From: Bryobacteraceae bacterium | Lineage (GTDB): Bacteria > Acidobacteriota > Terriglobia > Bryobacterales > Bryobacteraceae | Assembly: GCA_025056865.1 (NCBI GenBank) | Contig: JANWVO010000004.1 | Location: 31,814 to 95,813 of the forward strand | DNA: 64,000 bases | Direction of reading: 5' to 3' | In this document: positions 35,877 to 45,681 of the stretch, in pieces | Position numbering within the stretch: position 1 is the stretch's first letter | Layout of the letters: every line of letters starts with the position of its first letter | Position numbers and translations under genes: made by a program | Notes under the pieces: model-generated | Database searches by the model: none | Told to the model about the DNA's origin: nothing | Seen by the model: only the letters and a program-made list of their open reading frames with translations

Positions 35877-36650
35877 TCAGCCCGTGCCGCCCACCTTCGC
35901 CTCTTCGCGGAACAGCGCCACGGCGCGGGTGAAATCCCGGTGCATCATGGCGATGTTCTCGATTTTCACGCCCTTCGGGCAGATGGCCTCGCACTCGCCG
36001 GTGTTGGTGCAGTAGCCGAAGCCTTCCTCGGTCATCTTCAGCACCATGCGCAGCGCCCGCCGGTCGCGCTCCGGCTCGCCCTGCGGCAGCAGCCCGAGAT
36101 GCGCGATCTTGGCCGACACGAACAGCGAGGCGCTCGCGTTCGGGCAGGCGGCCACGCAGGCGCCGCAGCCGATGCAGGCGGCCGCGTCCATCGCGCGGTC
36201 GGCGCACTGCTTCTTCACCGGGATGGAGTTGGCCTCCGGCGCGGAGCCCGTGTTGATGCTGATGTAGCCGCCGGCGGAGATGATGCGGTCGAAGGCGCTG
36301 CGGTCCACCATCAGGTCCTTGATGATGGGGAACGCCTTCGCGCGGAAAGGCTCCAGCCACAGCTCGTCGCCGTCCTGGAAGTGGCGCATGTGAAGCTGGC
36401 AGACGGTGGTGCCGCGCTCGGGCCCGTGCGGGATGCCGTTGATCATGAAGCCGCAGCAGCCGCAGATGCCTTCGCGGCAGTCGTGCTCGAAGGCCACCGG
36501 GTCTTCGCCCTTGCGCGTGAGCTCCTCGTTGAGCACGTCGAGCATCTCGAGGAACGACATGTGCTCGTTGACGTTGTCGAGCTCGTAGCGCACCATCCTG
36601 CCCGGGCTGGACGCATTCTTCTGACGCCAGATGTTCAGAATGATCTTCAT
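35877..36650 (-). CDS. sdhB: Succinate dehydrogenase/fumarate reductase iron-sulfur subunit
   Basis: A 257-residue Fe-S protein. [14 protein letters not shown] holds the [2Fe-2S] cluster, [12 protein letters not shown] the [4Fe-4S], and [14 protein letters not shown] the [3Fe-4S] cluster. It carries electrons from the SdhA flavin to the membrane cytochrome. ATG 36650 follows GGGAG. It lies 11 bases after the sdhA stop. Confidence 0.95.
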   Translation of the reverse strand: MKIILNIWRQKNASSPGRMVRYELDNVNEHMSFLEMLDVLNEELTRKGEDPVAFEHDCREGICGCCGFMINGIPHGPERGTTVCQLHMRHFQDGDELWLEPFRAKAFPIIKDLMVDRSAFDRIISAGGYISINTGSAPEANSIPVKKQCADRAMDAAACIGCGACVAACPNASASLFVSAKIAHLGLLPQGEPERDRRALRMVLKMTEEGFGYCTNTGECEAICPKGVKIENIAMMHRDFTRAVALFREEAKVGGTG

Positions 36651-36661
36651 CGCCTGCTCCC

Positions 36662-38581
36662 TCACTTGTAGCTGCGCTGCGCCAGGTGCACAAACTCGAA
36701 ATTCAGCGGTTCGACATTGCGGACCGGAGGCTTACCCTCGCCGGCGAACTCCCACACGGCGACATGGCAGAAGCGCTCGTCGTCGCGTTTCGCTTCGCCG
36801 TCCTCGGTCTGGTGCTCCTCGCGGAAGTGCCCGCCGCAGCTCTCCTCGCGTTCGAGCGCGTCCAGGCACATCAGCTCGCCGAGCTCGAGGAAATCGGCCA
36901 CGCGCCCGGCCTTTTCGAGGCTCTGGTTCATCTCGTCGCCGCTGCCGGGCACGTTGACGTTCTGCCAGAACTCCTCGCGCAGCTCCGGGATCCTCTGCAA
37001 CGCGTGTTTCAGCCCGCTGGCGTTGCGGGCCATGCCGCAGTACTCCCACATGATCCGGCCGAGCTCGCGGTGGAAGTCGTCCACTGTCTTCTTCCCCCTG
37101 ATGGAGAGCAGCTTCTTCGTGCGCTCTTCCACCGCCTGGCGGGCGGCGCGGAATTCCGGATGCGACTCGTCCAGCCCGCCGGGCTTCACCTGCGCCAGGA
37201 AGTGGCCCATCGTGTAGGGGATGATGAAATAGCCGTCGGCCAGGCCCTGCATCAGCGCGCTGGCTCCCAGCCGGTTGGCGCCGTGGTCGCTGAAGTTGGC
37301 CTCGCCCAGCACGAACAGGCCGGGAATCGTGCTCATCAGGTGGTAGTCCACCCACAGCCCGCCCATCGTGTAGTGCACGGCCGGGTAGATGCGCATCGGC
37401 ACGGTATAAGGATCCTCGCCGGTGATGCGCTCATACATCTCGAACAGGTTGCCGTAGCGCTCTTCGATCGTATTGCGTCCCAGCCGCTGGATGGCCTCCC
37501 GGAAGTCAAGGTAGACGCCGCGCCCGCCGGGCCCGACGCCGTAGCCCTGGTCGCACATCACCTTCGCCGCACGCGAAGCGATGTCGCGCGGGCAGAGGTT
37601 GCCGTAGGCCGGATACATGCGCTCGAGGTAGTAGTCGCGCTCCTCTTCCGGGATGTCGTTCGGATGGCGCGTGTCGCCCTTCTTCTTCGGCACCCAGATG
37701 CGGCCGTCATTGCGCAGCGACTCGCTCATCAGCGTGAGCTTGGACTGGTAGTCGCCGCTCTGCGGGATGCAGGTCGGGTGGATCTGCGTGAAGCACGGGT
37801 TGCCGAAGCCGGCGCCGCGCTTGTAGGCGCGCCAGATGGCGGTGGCGTTGCACCCCTTGGCGTTGGTCGAAAGGTAGAAGACGTTGCCGTAGCCGCCGGT
37901 GGCCAGGATGACCGCGTCCGCCACATGGCAGTCGATCGCGCCGGTGACGAGGTTGCGCGTGACGATGCCGCGGGCGCGGCCGTCCACCACGACCAGGTCC
38001 AGCATCTCATGCCGGGCGAACATCTTCACGCGGCCCGCGTCCACCTGCCGCTGCAACGCCTGGTAGGCGCCGAGCAGGAGCTGCTGCCCCGTCTGGCCGC
38101 GCGCGTAGAACGTGCGCGAGACCTGCGCCCCGCCGAAGCTGCGGTTGGCCAGCGTTCCGCCGTATTCGCGCGCGAACGGCACGCCCTGCGCCACGCACTG
38201 GTCGATGATGTTCACGCTCACTTCCGCCAGCCGGTAGACGTTGGCTTCGCGGGCGCGGAAGTCGCCGCCCTTGATCGTGTCGTAAAACAGGCGGTAAACG
38301 CTGTCGCCGTCGTTCTGGTAATTCTTGGCCGCGTTGATGCCTCCCTGTGCGGCAATAGAGTGCGCGCGGCGCGGCGAATCCTGGTAGCAGAAGCATTTCA
38401 CGTTGTAGCCCAGCTCGCCCAGCGTCGCCGCCGCGCTTGCGCCCGCCAGCCCGGAGCCGACCACGAGGATCGAGTACTTGCGCCGGTTGGCCGGGCTCAC
38501 CAGCTTCATGTCGCGCTTGGCGTTCTCCCACTTCTGCTCGAGCGGCCCCGAGGGGATCCGGCTTTCCAGTCTGAATGCCAT
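36662..38581 (-). CDS. sdhA: Succinate dehydrogenase/fumarate reductase flavoprotein subunit
   Basis: A 639-residue flavoprotein. [15 protein letters not shown] binds FAD, the [19 protein letters not shown] region surrounds the covalent-FAD His, [11 protein letters not shown] and [20 protein letters not shown] form the substrate/FAD site. The long form with the [20 protein letters not shown] block is typical of the Bacteroides/Actinobacteria-type (type B) enzymes. It oxidises succinate in the TCA cycle or reduces fumarate. The order sdhC-sdhA-sdhB is on one strand with short gaps. Confidence 0.97.
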   Translation of the reverse strand: MAFRLESRIPSGPLEQKWENAKRDMKLVSPANRRKYSILVVGSGLAGASAAATLGELGYNVKCFCYQDSPRRAHSIAAQGGINAAKNYQNDGDSVYRLFYDTIKGGDFRAREANVYRLAEVSVNIIDQCVAQGVPFAREYGGTLANRSFGGAQVSRTFYARGQTGQQLLLGAYQALQRQVDAGRVKMFARHEMLDLVVVDGRARGIVTRNLVTGAIDCHVADAVILATGGYGNVFYLSTNAKGCNATAIWRAYKRGAGFGNPCFTQIHPTCIPQSGDYQSKLTLMSESLRNDGRIWVPKKKGDTRHPNDIPEEERDYYLERMYPAYGNLCPRDIASRAAKVMCDQGYGVGPGGRGVYLDFREAIQRLGRNTIEERYGNLFEMYERITGEDPYTVPMRIYPAVHYTMGGLWVDYHLMSTIPGLFVLGEANFSDHGANRLGASALMQGLADGYFIIPYTMGHFLAQVKPGGLDESHPEFRAARQAVEERTKKLLSIRGKKTVDDFHRELGRIMWEYCGMARNASGLKHALQRIPELREEFWQNVNVPGSGDEMNQSLEKAGRVADFLELGELMCLDALEREESCGGHFREEHQTEDGEAKRDDERFCHVAVWEFAGEGKPPVRNVEPLNFEFVHLAQRSYK

Positions 38582-38600
38582 GGTCCGACTTCCTCCCGTC

Positions 38601-39284
38601 CTACTTCACGACGCCCGTCAGCACCGCCAGCGGAATCGACACGTTACCGATGCCGATCACCCAGGCATAGGCTTTCGCCAGCCGCTTCAGCCACGGCGTG
38701 TAACGCGGGTGGTTGATGCCCACGGACTGGAACATGCTCCACGCGCCGTGATAGAGGTGGATCGCCAGCAGGATGTTCGCGGCGATGTAAAAGAGGCTGG
38801 CCGCCGGGTTGCTGAAGCCGGCGATCACGTTGTGGTAGACGTCGCCCCGGCGGAAATCCGGGTGCGCCTGCCCGGTGGTGAAGTGGAGCAGGTGGTAGAT
38901 GATGAAGGCCAATACGATCGGCCCGCTCCAGATCATCGTCCGCGCCGCGTACGACGTGGCCACATACGATTTCTTCAGATACGGCGTCGGCCGCGCGCTC
39001 AGCTTCAGCCGCCACAACTGATAGGCCGACAGGATGTGCAGCCCGACGCAGGCCAGCAGCACCAGCCTTACTGCCCACAGTCCTGCGCCGAGCCCCTGGA
39101 GGAACTCGGCATAGCGGTTCAGTTTCTCCGGCCCCTGGTAGATCTGGAGATTGCCCAGCATGTGGCCGAGCACGAACAGGCACAGCACGCAGCCCGTCAC
39201 CGCCATCACCACCTTCTTGCCGACGACGGACTGATAGAAAAAGGCGGTCTTCTCGAGACCGCCGTTCAAGGCAATGGTTCCCAT
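38601..39284 (-). CDS. sdhC: Succinate dehydrogenase cytochrome b subunit (single polypeptide, di-haem type)
   Basis: A 227-residue membrane anchor with five helices (about 25-45, 70-92, 115-135, 160-183, 203-222). Haem-ligand candidates are H41, H83, H131/H134 and H176/H179, consistent with a two-haem type B anchor (one polypeptide, no sdhD). Such anchors usually work with menaquinone. The ATG 39284 gives [27 protein letters not shown] at about 39376-39369 lies 85 bases upstream as a possible promoter -10. First gene of the sdhCAB operon. Confidence 0.94.
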   Translation of the reverse strand: MGTIALNGGLEKTAFFYQSVVGKKVVMAVTGCVLCLFVLGHMLGNLQIYQGPEKLNRYAEFLQGLGAGLWAVRLVLLACVGLHILSAYQLWRLKLSARPTPYLKKSYVATSYAARTMIWSGPIVLAFIIYHLLHFTTGQAHPDFRRGDVYHNVIAGFSNPAASLFYIAANILLAIHLYHGAWSMFQSVGINHPRYTPWLKRLAKAYAWVIGIGNVSIPLAVLTGVVK

Positions 39285-39448
39285 GGAAGCGCTCCGCTTT
39301 CCCTGAAGGGTTCAGGACATTCGCAGGCATCTTGGCCTGCCTGCCAATTCAGATGCCCGGAATCTCTCATTGTATAGAAAACAGGAGCGCCTCCACGGCT
39401 TCGAAGCGCGCGGCGCGCAAAGCCTGCGCGGCGGGCGCGTCAACGCGT

Positions 39449-39859
39449 CTATCGGATGGCGGGCGGCAGCCCTGCCGCCTCCGCGCCCCGTGCTTCCGCC
39501 GGTGGCGCAGCCCGCCGGCCCGCAGGGACCAGAGCGCGGTGCGGCGCGCCCGTTCCCGCCACAGCCGCCAGACGCCAGCCGCCGGCGGACTTCCGGAAGA
39601 TCACCGCGGGCCCGCCGGAGTTGTTCGCAGGAGCCTCGGCCACCGTGGCCAGGGCCAGGCGCCCGCCGGGCCCCTCGATCACCAGAAGCGAACGATCGGG
39701 GTGGTGTTCGAAAACATAGGAGCCGGGCACCATCCGGTGGCCGCCAGCGTCGAAGCGGAAGGGAACTTCCGCGCGCAGCCTGCTGCCTTCGGCGCGCGCC
39801 TCCGCCGCCGCGCCCGCCAGAAGGGCTGCCGCGCACAGCGCGGTGATCGCGTGTTTCAT
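39449..39859 (-). CDS. Small secreted protein, acidobacterial beta-rich type
   Basis: A 136-residue protein with a signal peptide (cleavage near ARA-EG) and a short beta domain: VPFRFDAGGHRMVPGSYVFEHHPDRSLLVIEG. This VPF-F...G..-.PAG.Y pattern is common in small secreted proteins of Acidobacteria of unknown function. The C-terminus is Ala/Arg-rich. The ribosome-binding site AAGGAGG lies 9 bases before the ATG. An inverted repeat about 53 bases upstream may regulate it. Confidence 0.7.
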   Translation of the reverse strand: MKHAITALCAAALLAGAAAEARAEGSRLRAEVPFRFDAGGHRMVPGSYVFEHHPDRSLLVIEGPGGRLALATVAEAPANNSGGPAVIFRKSAGGWRLAAVAGTGAPHRALVPAGRRAAPPAEARGAEAAGLPPAIR

Positions 39860-39911
39860 CAGAACGGACCTCCTTCCGCCGCGCAGGCCCGAGCCCCGCG
39901 CCGGCGTTCAG

Positions 39912-39972
39912 AATTCCGAACGGATCAGCCGCAGATTGGTTCGGAATTTCCGGCCCGTCGGTTCGGGAAATT
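39912..39972. promoter_or_regulatory. Perfect inverted repeat plus third half-site upstream of the small secreted protein
   Basis: AATTCCGAAC (39912-39921) and GTTCGGAATT (39939-39948) are perfect 10-base arms with a 17-base loop. A third, imperfect copy GTTCGGGAAATT begins at 39961. The three half-sites stand out against GC-rich DNA and could bind a regulator, or form a stem. No T run follows. Confidence 0.5.
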
Positions 39973-40054
39973 TACAGGAGTTACGCCGGGGCAAGAACGC
40001 TCCCGCGCGGCGAATGCCCTGCCGCGCAGGCCGGGCGGACCGCAGGCGGAACGC

Positions 40055-41170
40055 TCAGGAGGAGACCACCTCGGAAAAAGCGGCCCGGAATTTCTGCATT
40101 TCTTCCGGCGTGCCGATCGTCACGCGCACATGATTCGGCCAGGAAGGCCAGCTCCGGCCGATGATCACCTTGCGCGCCGCCATGGCTGCCGTGATTTCCC
40201 GGCCGGGCTTCGGCGTGCGGATCATCACCTTGTTGCTGACGCTCGGGACAAAATCGATCTGCTTTTCCCTCAGCCAGGCAAACAGTTCTTCGCGGATTTT
40301 CCGCACATATTCCCGCCGCTGCTCCACCACGCCCTTCGCTTCGAGGCTCGCGATCGCCCCTGCCATGCCCGTCACCGGCAGGAAGCCCGTCCCGTAGGGC
40401 CGGATGCGGTCGAGCAGGTCGGGCCTCGCGAAGGCGAGGCCGGCGCGCAGGCCCGCCATGCCATATATCTTCGAAAATGTTCTCAACAGCACCACGTCGC
40501 GGCCCTCGCGCACCATGTCCATGCAGGAGGGCGCTTCGCAGTAGTGGATGTAGGCCTCGTCGATGAGCACCACGCTGCCCGGCGGCTTCTCGCGCACCAG
40601 ATGCTCGATGGCCGCGCGCGGCGTCAGCGTGCCCGTCGGGTTGTTTGGGTTGCAGACGTAGAACACCCCGGCCTCCCTGCCTGCCGCGCGCAGCATCGCC
40701 TCCACGTCGTGCGCATGGTCTTGCGTCAGCGGCACCCGGTGCACCGGCGCCCGGACGAACGCCGCCGCGCGCTCGCCCGCCTCATAACCGGGGTCGGCGG
40801 TGACGAAGGCGCGTCCGGGCCCGCAGAAGGCCAGCACCGTGCGGTGCAGCGGATCGCTCGAGCCGGCGAAGGACTGCACATGCGTCTCCGGCACCTGTTC
40901 CAGCCGTGCCGCCGTGCGCGCCAGCCGCAGCGTCTCGCCAAACTGATAGCGCCCGCCGCGGCGCAGCATGGCGTTCATCGCCTCCAGCGCTTCGGGGCAC
41001 GGCCCCAGCGGATTCTCGTTCGCGTTCAGCAGCACGGCATCGGGGGGCGCTTCGCCGGGGTAGCTCAGTTGCGCCAGCGCCCGCTCGGTCAGCACCGGCA
41101 CGGGCAGCGCGCCGGCTAGCGCGGCGATGCGGGCGAAGCCGCGGCGGGATAAAGGTTCATGCGGTCCCAT
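40055..41170 (-). CDS. Tat-exported HisC-like aminotransferase
   Basis: A 371-residue PLP aminotransferase of fold type I (HisC class): LNANENPLGP, YVCNPNNPTG, the PLP lysine in TFSKIYGMAGLR, and NKVMIRTPKPG with a WPNHVRVTIGTPEEM end. Ahead of the enzyme is a twin-arginine signal, SRRGFARIAALAGALPVPVL, ending near ALA-QL. Aminotransferases with Tat signals are known in some Acidobacteria but unusual. The first 55 bases overlap the creatininase gene, so translation is coupled. The substrate outside the cytoplasm is not known. Confidence 0.88.
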   Translation of the reverse strand: MGPHEPLSRRGFARIAALAGALPVPVLTERALAQLSYPGEAPPDAVLLNANENPLGPCPEALEAMNAMLRRGGRYQFGETLRLARTAARLEQVPETHVQSFAGSSDPLHRTVLAFCGPGRAFVTADPGYEAGERAAAFVRAPVHRVPLTQDHAHDVEAMLRAAGREAGVFYVCNPNNPTGTLTPRAAIEHLVREKPPGSVVLIDEAYIHYCEAPSCMDMVREGRDVVLLRTFSKIYGMAGLRAGLAFARPDLLDRIRPYGTGFLPVTGMAGAIASLEAKGVVEQRREYVRKIREELFAWLREKQIDFVPSVSNKVMIRTPKPGREITAAMAARKVIIGRSWPSWPNHVRVTIGTPEEMQKFRAAFSEVVSS

Positions 41171-41967
41171 CGTTGGATCGTCCCCTCTGCCAGATTCGTC
41201 ATGCAGTCTACCACTGCCAGAAAATACTCCTTCGCTTTCGCCTCGTCAAAGCGGACCGATCCCTGCCCCGCCTGATAGAGAATCACCGGCGCGGGAAACG
41301 GGAATGCCGCCCAGGTTCCCGCAGCCGGGCGCGGCATCTCCAGGTCTTTGCTGAACAGGTCGCGGCGCACCAGTTGCGGCCGGACCGCCTGCGTGAACGC
41401 CGTCTCGTTCCAGCCCGCGTGGCCGCCGTCTTCGCCAAAGACCCGGAAGGTGGCTTCCGAGCAGGCGCTCCACCAGTTGATCACCAGGACGCGCACCCGG
41501 TGCTCGCGGCTGGCCTGCTCGGCCAGATCGTTCAGGATCGCCGTCTGCGGGCCGCCGTGCCCGTTCACCACGATGATGTTGCGGAAGCCGTTCCGCGCCA
41601 GCCCCCGCAGCACATCCGCCACAAAGGGCCGGTAGGCGGACTCCGAAATCTGGAAAGTTCCCGGATAGCCGTCCAGCGATCCGGTGACGCCATACGGGAT
41701 CAGTGGCGCCACCAGCGCGTTCAGCCTCGGCGCCATCGCGCGCGCCAGATCCACCGGAGCCGTGTTGTCGGCGCCGTTGTGGATGACGCCATGCGCCTCG
41801 ATCGTTCCGGTCGGCAGCAGCACGGTCTGGATGCGCGCCGGTACCAGTTCGGCGAACTCCCTCCAGTTGAGCTCCTGCATCTCGCGGCTGGATTGTGCGC
41901 CGCAGGGTAGCATCCAGCCTCCCAGCATCACAGACAGAAAAACAGCACGCAGCGCCTGCTTCGTCAT
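41116..41967 (-). CDS. Exported creatininase-family amidohydrolase
   Basis: A 283-residue protein with a signal peptide (MTKQALRAVFLSVMLGGWML, ending near GAQ) and a creatininase fold. PTGTIEAHGVIHNGADNT holds the first metal ligands (Glu, His, Asp), VVNGHGGPQTA the next His, and GGHAGWNETAF a Glu. The family hydrolyses cyclic amides such as creatinine, or acts in riboflavin or mycofactocin pathways. ATG 41967 with CACAAT 6 bases upstream is preferred over ATG 41982. The Tat-exported aminotransferase starts inside its last 55 bases. Confidence 0.85.
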   Translation of the reverse strand: MTKQALRAVFLSVMLGGWMLPCGAQSSREMQELNWREFAELVPARIQTVLLPTGTIEAHGVIHNGADNTAPVDLARAMAPRLNALVAPLIPYGVTGSLDGYPGTFQISESAYRPFVADVLRGLARNGFRNIIVVNGHGGPQTAILNDLAEQASREHRVRVLVINWWSACSEATFRVFGEDGGHAGWNETAFTQAVRPQLVRRDLFSKDLEMPRPAAGTWAAFPFPAPVILYQAGQGSVRFDEAKAKEYFLAVVDCMTNLAEGTIQRWDRMNLYPAAASPASPR

Positions 41968-42319
41968 GCACACATTGTGCATCCGCCCGCCGCCGGGCGG
42001 CAGTCCGGGGCGGCGCGTCCCGGTTCGGAAAGACAGGCGGGTGCGGGGAGGCCGCGGCCCTGCCCTCCGTCCTTGTGCTGCGTCAGCTTGCGGGCCGTCT
42101 TCTGGCCGGGAGGGAGGATCTTTCGGCTTCGCCCGCACGCGGCGCCCCGCGTCCTCGGCCAGCCCCTCCCGTGCACCGTCAACACGCCGCTGGGGAATGG
42201 CGGCGCGCCGCGTCCGCGGCCAGGCCTTCTCGAAGGCGCAGGCCGCCCGGAGCGGGGCGGCCCCCGCAGGGATGGAAGGGCGCGGCCTGCCGCTGCTTTG
42301 CGCTACAGCCGGAACATCG
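41968..42319. other. 352-base GC-rich gene-free spacer
   Basis: Between the Tad operon end and the creatininase gene. Holds a perfect hairpin (GGCCGCCC 42241-42248 with GGGCGGCC 42255-42262) and another near 41987-42001. No T-rich terminator and no credible gene. Confidence 0.5.
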
Positions 42320-43864
42320 TCATTGCGCCAGACGAAGGATCTCGGAAGCGATGCGCGCGAAGGCCTGGTTCAACTGCGTCTTGTCCGGCGCGTAAACATA
42401 GAGGCCATTCGGCTCCGTGCGCACGTAGGTTGGACTGGAAGGATCGTTCGCCACCCGCAACAGCAGATTCGAGTCCACCGCGCCCAGGCCGATGACGTAA
42501 AAGATCGTCGGCGAGTTGGGGTCCTGGCGTATTCTGCGCGCGGCATTGTCGGTGGCGTTTGTCGCTGCCACGCCCACAGAAATCGGACGGTCTGGCCGGA
42601 TGCGTCCCGAGTAGGGGCCGCTGGTAAATCTCAGCAGGGAGGTTGTCTTGTAGCAGCAGTCCAGGCGGTTGCCGTAGAGATCGAATTCGGGTACGAAGGC
42701 GATGTCGCGCCGCACGTACTGCATGTTCGTGTAACTGGTTGTGTTGGCGACGAACGCGCAGCCTGTCCCGTCGTCCATAGTGCCGGGCGCCGAGCCCAGC
42801 GTGACGTCCGAGGCGGCGATGGAAGCAGCGTAGGGCTTGATCAGTCCGAACGTGGCGCCGGTGCTGTTGGTGCCTTCGCCTTCGGCCACGAGCACGCCAA
42901 CGCGGTCCTGCGGCGCCCAGCCGGACTGCTTGAAGTTCTTGCCGCTGGCATCGCGGCAATTGCTTCGCTCCATGTTGGAGTAAACCGTGCCGAGCTGCGG
43001 ATAGGTGTATGTGGTGCCGTCCAGGGTCCTGTTGTTCTCCCCCGTCCCGTAGCGGCTGTCGAGGGCTGTCTTGATGGGGAACTGCGCAGTCAGGCCCGTC
43101 GGAATGCCGTCGGTGAACAACATGATGATGTTGAGCGCGCCCGGCTCATTGAGGGCCCTGAGCCTGTTGAAGGCCTCGCTGATGGCCATGGCGGTCGACG
43201 TGCCGCCCGTGCACGTGATGGTCGAGATGACGGAGTCCAGCGTCGGCGACTGCGTTTTGAAATTCTTTGTCAACGGGTAGGCATAGAACCAGGTGCTCGA
43301 GTAGGTGATCATGCCCAGCCGGTCGCGGCCTTCGGCGAAGCGCGACACGAAGCTGCGGGCCGCGGACTTCATCGGCTCGCACGCGCCCGACTGCTGCATC
43401 GAACCTGAGCGGTCCAGCACCATCATCATGTTCACATCGCGGCGCGACGCCTTGCCGCTGGCAGCGACATTGACGGAGTTGATGCCCGCCAGCCTCATGA
43501 AATACGTCGGGGTGGTCACCGAGGCGCTGACGGTCACCGAGCGCGTGCGCAGCGCCGTTTCCTCCACCGTGACGTTGGCCGTGCGGTTCCGCGTATGCAT
43601 GGTTCCGTTGGGAAAGTTCGCATCAAAAAAGGCCAGCGCCCGGTTGCGCGCCGCCGTCTCCTGGGCGGCCATCGAAAGCCCCACATGCAGGGAACGCGCC
43701 GCAGCCAGCGCGCCCGCATCGCACGCCATCTGCAGCTTCGCGCGCACCGTGTACAGGTAGGAGGCGTCCACTGCCAGCCCCACCAGAAACACGATCATCC
43801 CCAGCGCGATCGCCATCAGAATGATCGCGACGCCACGCCTTCTGTCAGAAGATCGTCCTCGCAT
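42320..43864 (-). CDS. TadG-like pilus protein with VWA domain
   Basis: A 514-residue protein with a TadE/TadG-type N-terminal helix (about 12-34, RRGVAIILMAIALGMIVF), a Tad-like region, then a von Willebrand A domain with the metal motif DRSGSM at about 150-155. It ends in a variable part with Cys pairs. TadG proteins are minor pseudopilins of the tight-adherence pilus, and VWA fusions are common. It is the last gene of the tadE-tadE-tadG operon and overlaps its upstream gene by 20 bases. Confidence 0.85.
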   Translation of the reverse strand: MRGRSSDRRRGVAIILMAIALGMIVFLVGLAVDASYLYTVRAKLQMACDAGALAAARSLHVGLSMAAQETAARNRALAFFDANFPNGTMHTRNRTANVTVEETALRTRSVTVSASVTTPTYFMRLAGINSVNVAASGKASRRDVNMMMVLDRSGSMQQSGACEPMKSAARSFVSRFAEGRDRLGMITYSSTWFYAYPLTKNFKTQSPTLDSVISTITCTGGTSTAMAISEAFNRLRALNEPGALNIIMLFTDGIPTGLTAQFPIKTALDSRYGTGENNRTLDGTTYTYPQLGTVYSNMERSNCRDASGKNFKQSGWAPQDRVGVLVAEGEGTNSTGATFGLIKPYAASIAASDVTLGSAPGTMDDGTGCAFVANTTSYTNMQYVRRDIAFVPEFDLYGNRLDCCYKTTSLLRFTSGPYSGRIRPDRPISVGVAATNATDNAARRIRQDPNSPTIFYVIGLGAVDSNLLLRVANDPSSPTYVRTEPNGLYVYAPDKTQLNQAFARIASEILRLAQ

Positions 43865-44468
43865 AGATGGGCCCCCGGTTGTTCATTGTTGGGAAATCCT
43901 TCACTGGCGACTCGAACCAGCTCTCGGCCACATAGGCGGTCTCGCCATCGGCCAGATTCAGGATGGAATTGAAGTTGGATGCGCGCGCCGACGTCTGCGT
44001 CAGATATTTTGCAGGGTCGACCGTCCCGTCCGGATTGAGCAGCGACGGGGGCGGCGTGCCGATCTTGCTCGGCCGCAGGTTGGCATTGCCGACGACCACC
44101 CGCTGCGTGATCACCGCCTGCCCGAGATTCGCGCAGGAGGCGAGGCTCACGCCTCCGTCTGTGCACTCCTGCGCGCCCACCTTCAGAACGCGGGTCAGGA
44201 TCACGACTCCCGAGCCTCCCGTCCGCGTCATGTTCATACCGGCGGCAAGCCGGACCAGCACATTCTGGTTTCCTGCGAGCGAGAAGTCGACGCCGCGCGC
44301 GAACATGTGGCCGGCGTCGCGGCTGACCTGCGTCACCTGCATCAGCCGCCTCAGATCCAGGCCGAAAACCAGCATCCACACGTAGAGCGGCATCAGCAGC
44401 GCGAAGACAAGGGCGAACTCGATCAGCGAATTGCCGCGTCGCCCGCGGGTGGCTCTGCGTTGTCTCAT
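43845..44468 (-). CDS. TadE-like pseudopilin
   Basis: A 207-residue protein starting with a basic segment and the TadE helix GNSLIEFALVFALLMPLYVWMLV, whose Glu is the usual fifth residue of mature pseudopilins. The rest is a soluble beta-rich region with Cys. ATG 44468 is chosen because it begins the basic segment; upstream frame to 44597 lacks any family feature. It overlaps tadG by 20 bases. Confidence 0.8.
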   Translation of the reverse strand: MRQRRATRGRRGNSLIEFALVFALLMPLYVWMLVFGLDLRRLMQVTQVSRDAGHMFARGVDFSLAGNQNVLVRLAAGMNMTRTGGSGVVILTRVLKVGAQECTDGGVSLASCANLGQAVITQRVVVGNANLRPSKIGTPPPSLLNPDGTVDPAKYLTQTSARASNFNSILNLADGETAYVAESWFESPVKDFPTMNNRGPIYARTIF

Positions 44469-44491
44469 CCCGCTTCCTCCAGCCTCCCTGT

Positions 44492-44980
44492 TCACCTTGG
44501 CGGCGGGGCGGCGCCCGTCGGCAGGCCTTCCATCCGGTCCGCGGCCCGCGCGCTCACCAGCAGCGGCGCGGCGGAACGCCACAGCGGCGCCAGCCACCGG
44601 TGCTGATACCCTTCGATGGAAACTTCGATGATGTTGCCAGGAACGTTGTCCGGCACTTCCTGCAGGGTCACCGGGTCGAAATAGCGGATCTTGATCGCGT
44701 TTTCGCGCCCCCGCAGGAATCCCATCGACTGCCGCATCACCACCTGCCGGATCGACGCATCATGGCTGAGCCCCGGCGCCGTCTGGTAGGTCACCGCGTA
44801 ACGGACGCCTTCCCGGACCGCATGCTGGAATGTCGACTGCAGAAACACAACCAGCCCGTGATCAACAAATGCGAAAACCAGCGCCAGCAACGGCAAAAGA
44901 ATCAGCGCTGTTTCAATGAGCGTATTTCCCCGTTGGGCCGCTCTCCGGAGCCTGAGCCGGCTGTAGACGCTCCCCCTCAT
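44492..44980 (-). CDS. TadE-like pseudopilin
   Basis: A 162-residue protein with an Arg-rich start and the helix GNTLIETALILLPLLALVFAFVD, the TadE signature (E-5 equivalent), followed by a soluble domain. It heads the pseudopilin operon. The start ATG 44980 has TATACT exactly 6 bases upstream and no ribosome-binding site, hinting at a leaderless message; ATG 45031 is in frame but would lie upstream of that -10. Confidence 0.82.
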   Translation of the reverse strand: MRGSVYSRLRLRRAAQRGNTLIETALILLPLLALVFAFVDHGLVVFLQSTFQHAVREGVRYAVTYQTAPGLSHDASIRQVVMRQSMGFLRGRENAIKIRYFDPVTLQEVPDNVPGNIIEVSIEGYQHRWLAPLWRSAAPLLVSARAADRMEGLPTGAAPPPR

Positions 44981-44986
44981 GCCGCC

Positions 44987-44992
44987 AGTATA
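44987..44992 (-). promoter_or_regulatory. -10 hexamer 6 bases from the tadE start
   Basis: TATACT, then GGCGGC, then ATG 44980. Predicted transcription start is the A of the ATG. ATATCA at 45015-45010 is a weak -35. Confidence 0.45.
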
Positions 44993-45681
44993 GCGGCCCT
45001 CATGCCGGATGATATGCGCCGAATTTGTCATCTCAGTCTGAATTTTCGGCAGTTTGCGGCAAAAACCTTAGGCTTATCCGGAAAATCCGCCCCCAATTGC
45101 CGGACGTTTCGCGCCGCCTCCGCCCGGGCCCTGCGCCACCCCCTCGAAGCGGCCGAGCGAATGCTTCCAACGCCCGGCCCCGCCTCCGCCTCGAGGACCC
45201 GTTCCCTCCCCGCCCGGCCGCTCCCCTTTCCGCGTGCGGTGCCGCCGCGTCCCGGATCCGCGCACCGCCCCCATAGGAAGAATCCCCTTCCCGGGCGGGG
45301 TGCTCCCGCCGCGCCGGGATTCCTTCCGCCGTCCCCTTCCCCGGGTCTGGATGCATTCCCTGCGCCCGTGCGGGCCCTGGCGACGGGCCGGTGCCCGCCG
45401 TCTTCCTGCCGGCTCCTCCGCGCGGCGGCATCGCGGCCGTGGAAACGGGCAGGCAACGGCCCGCCTGCGCTTTGCTGGAGCGGCCGCACGCAGGCTGTTC
45501 CGCAGCGGTTGCGCAATTCGCGGTGCGCGGCAGCCAGGGCGCGCGGCCCAGGCTTTCCCTCCACAACCGGAGGCCGCCGGCCGGATGCGTGCGCCGCCCC
45601 GGCTCCTGCGGCGCGCCCGCACGGATCGGCCCGCCGCCCGGGGAGGGCGCGGCTGGCCGCTGTCTCACGCGCCGGGGCGGG
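44993..45681. other. 689-base GC-rich gene-free stretch upstream of the Tad operon
   Basis: The longest gene-free stretch in the window. The first about 120 bases (44993-45110) are less GC-rich and probably hold promoter or regulatory sites for the Tad genes. The rest is C- and G-rich and open in several frames with no family resemblance. No tRNA, terminator or repeat array found. Confidence 0.5.

Noticed and set aside
36686..38716. A long frame antisense to sdhA
   Set aside because: sdhA is full length and conserved; opposite frame is a bias artefact.
45033..45668. Several overlapping frames in the gene-free region upstream of the Tad operon
   Set aside because: Arg/Ala/Pro-rich in every frame, no start signal, no family match.
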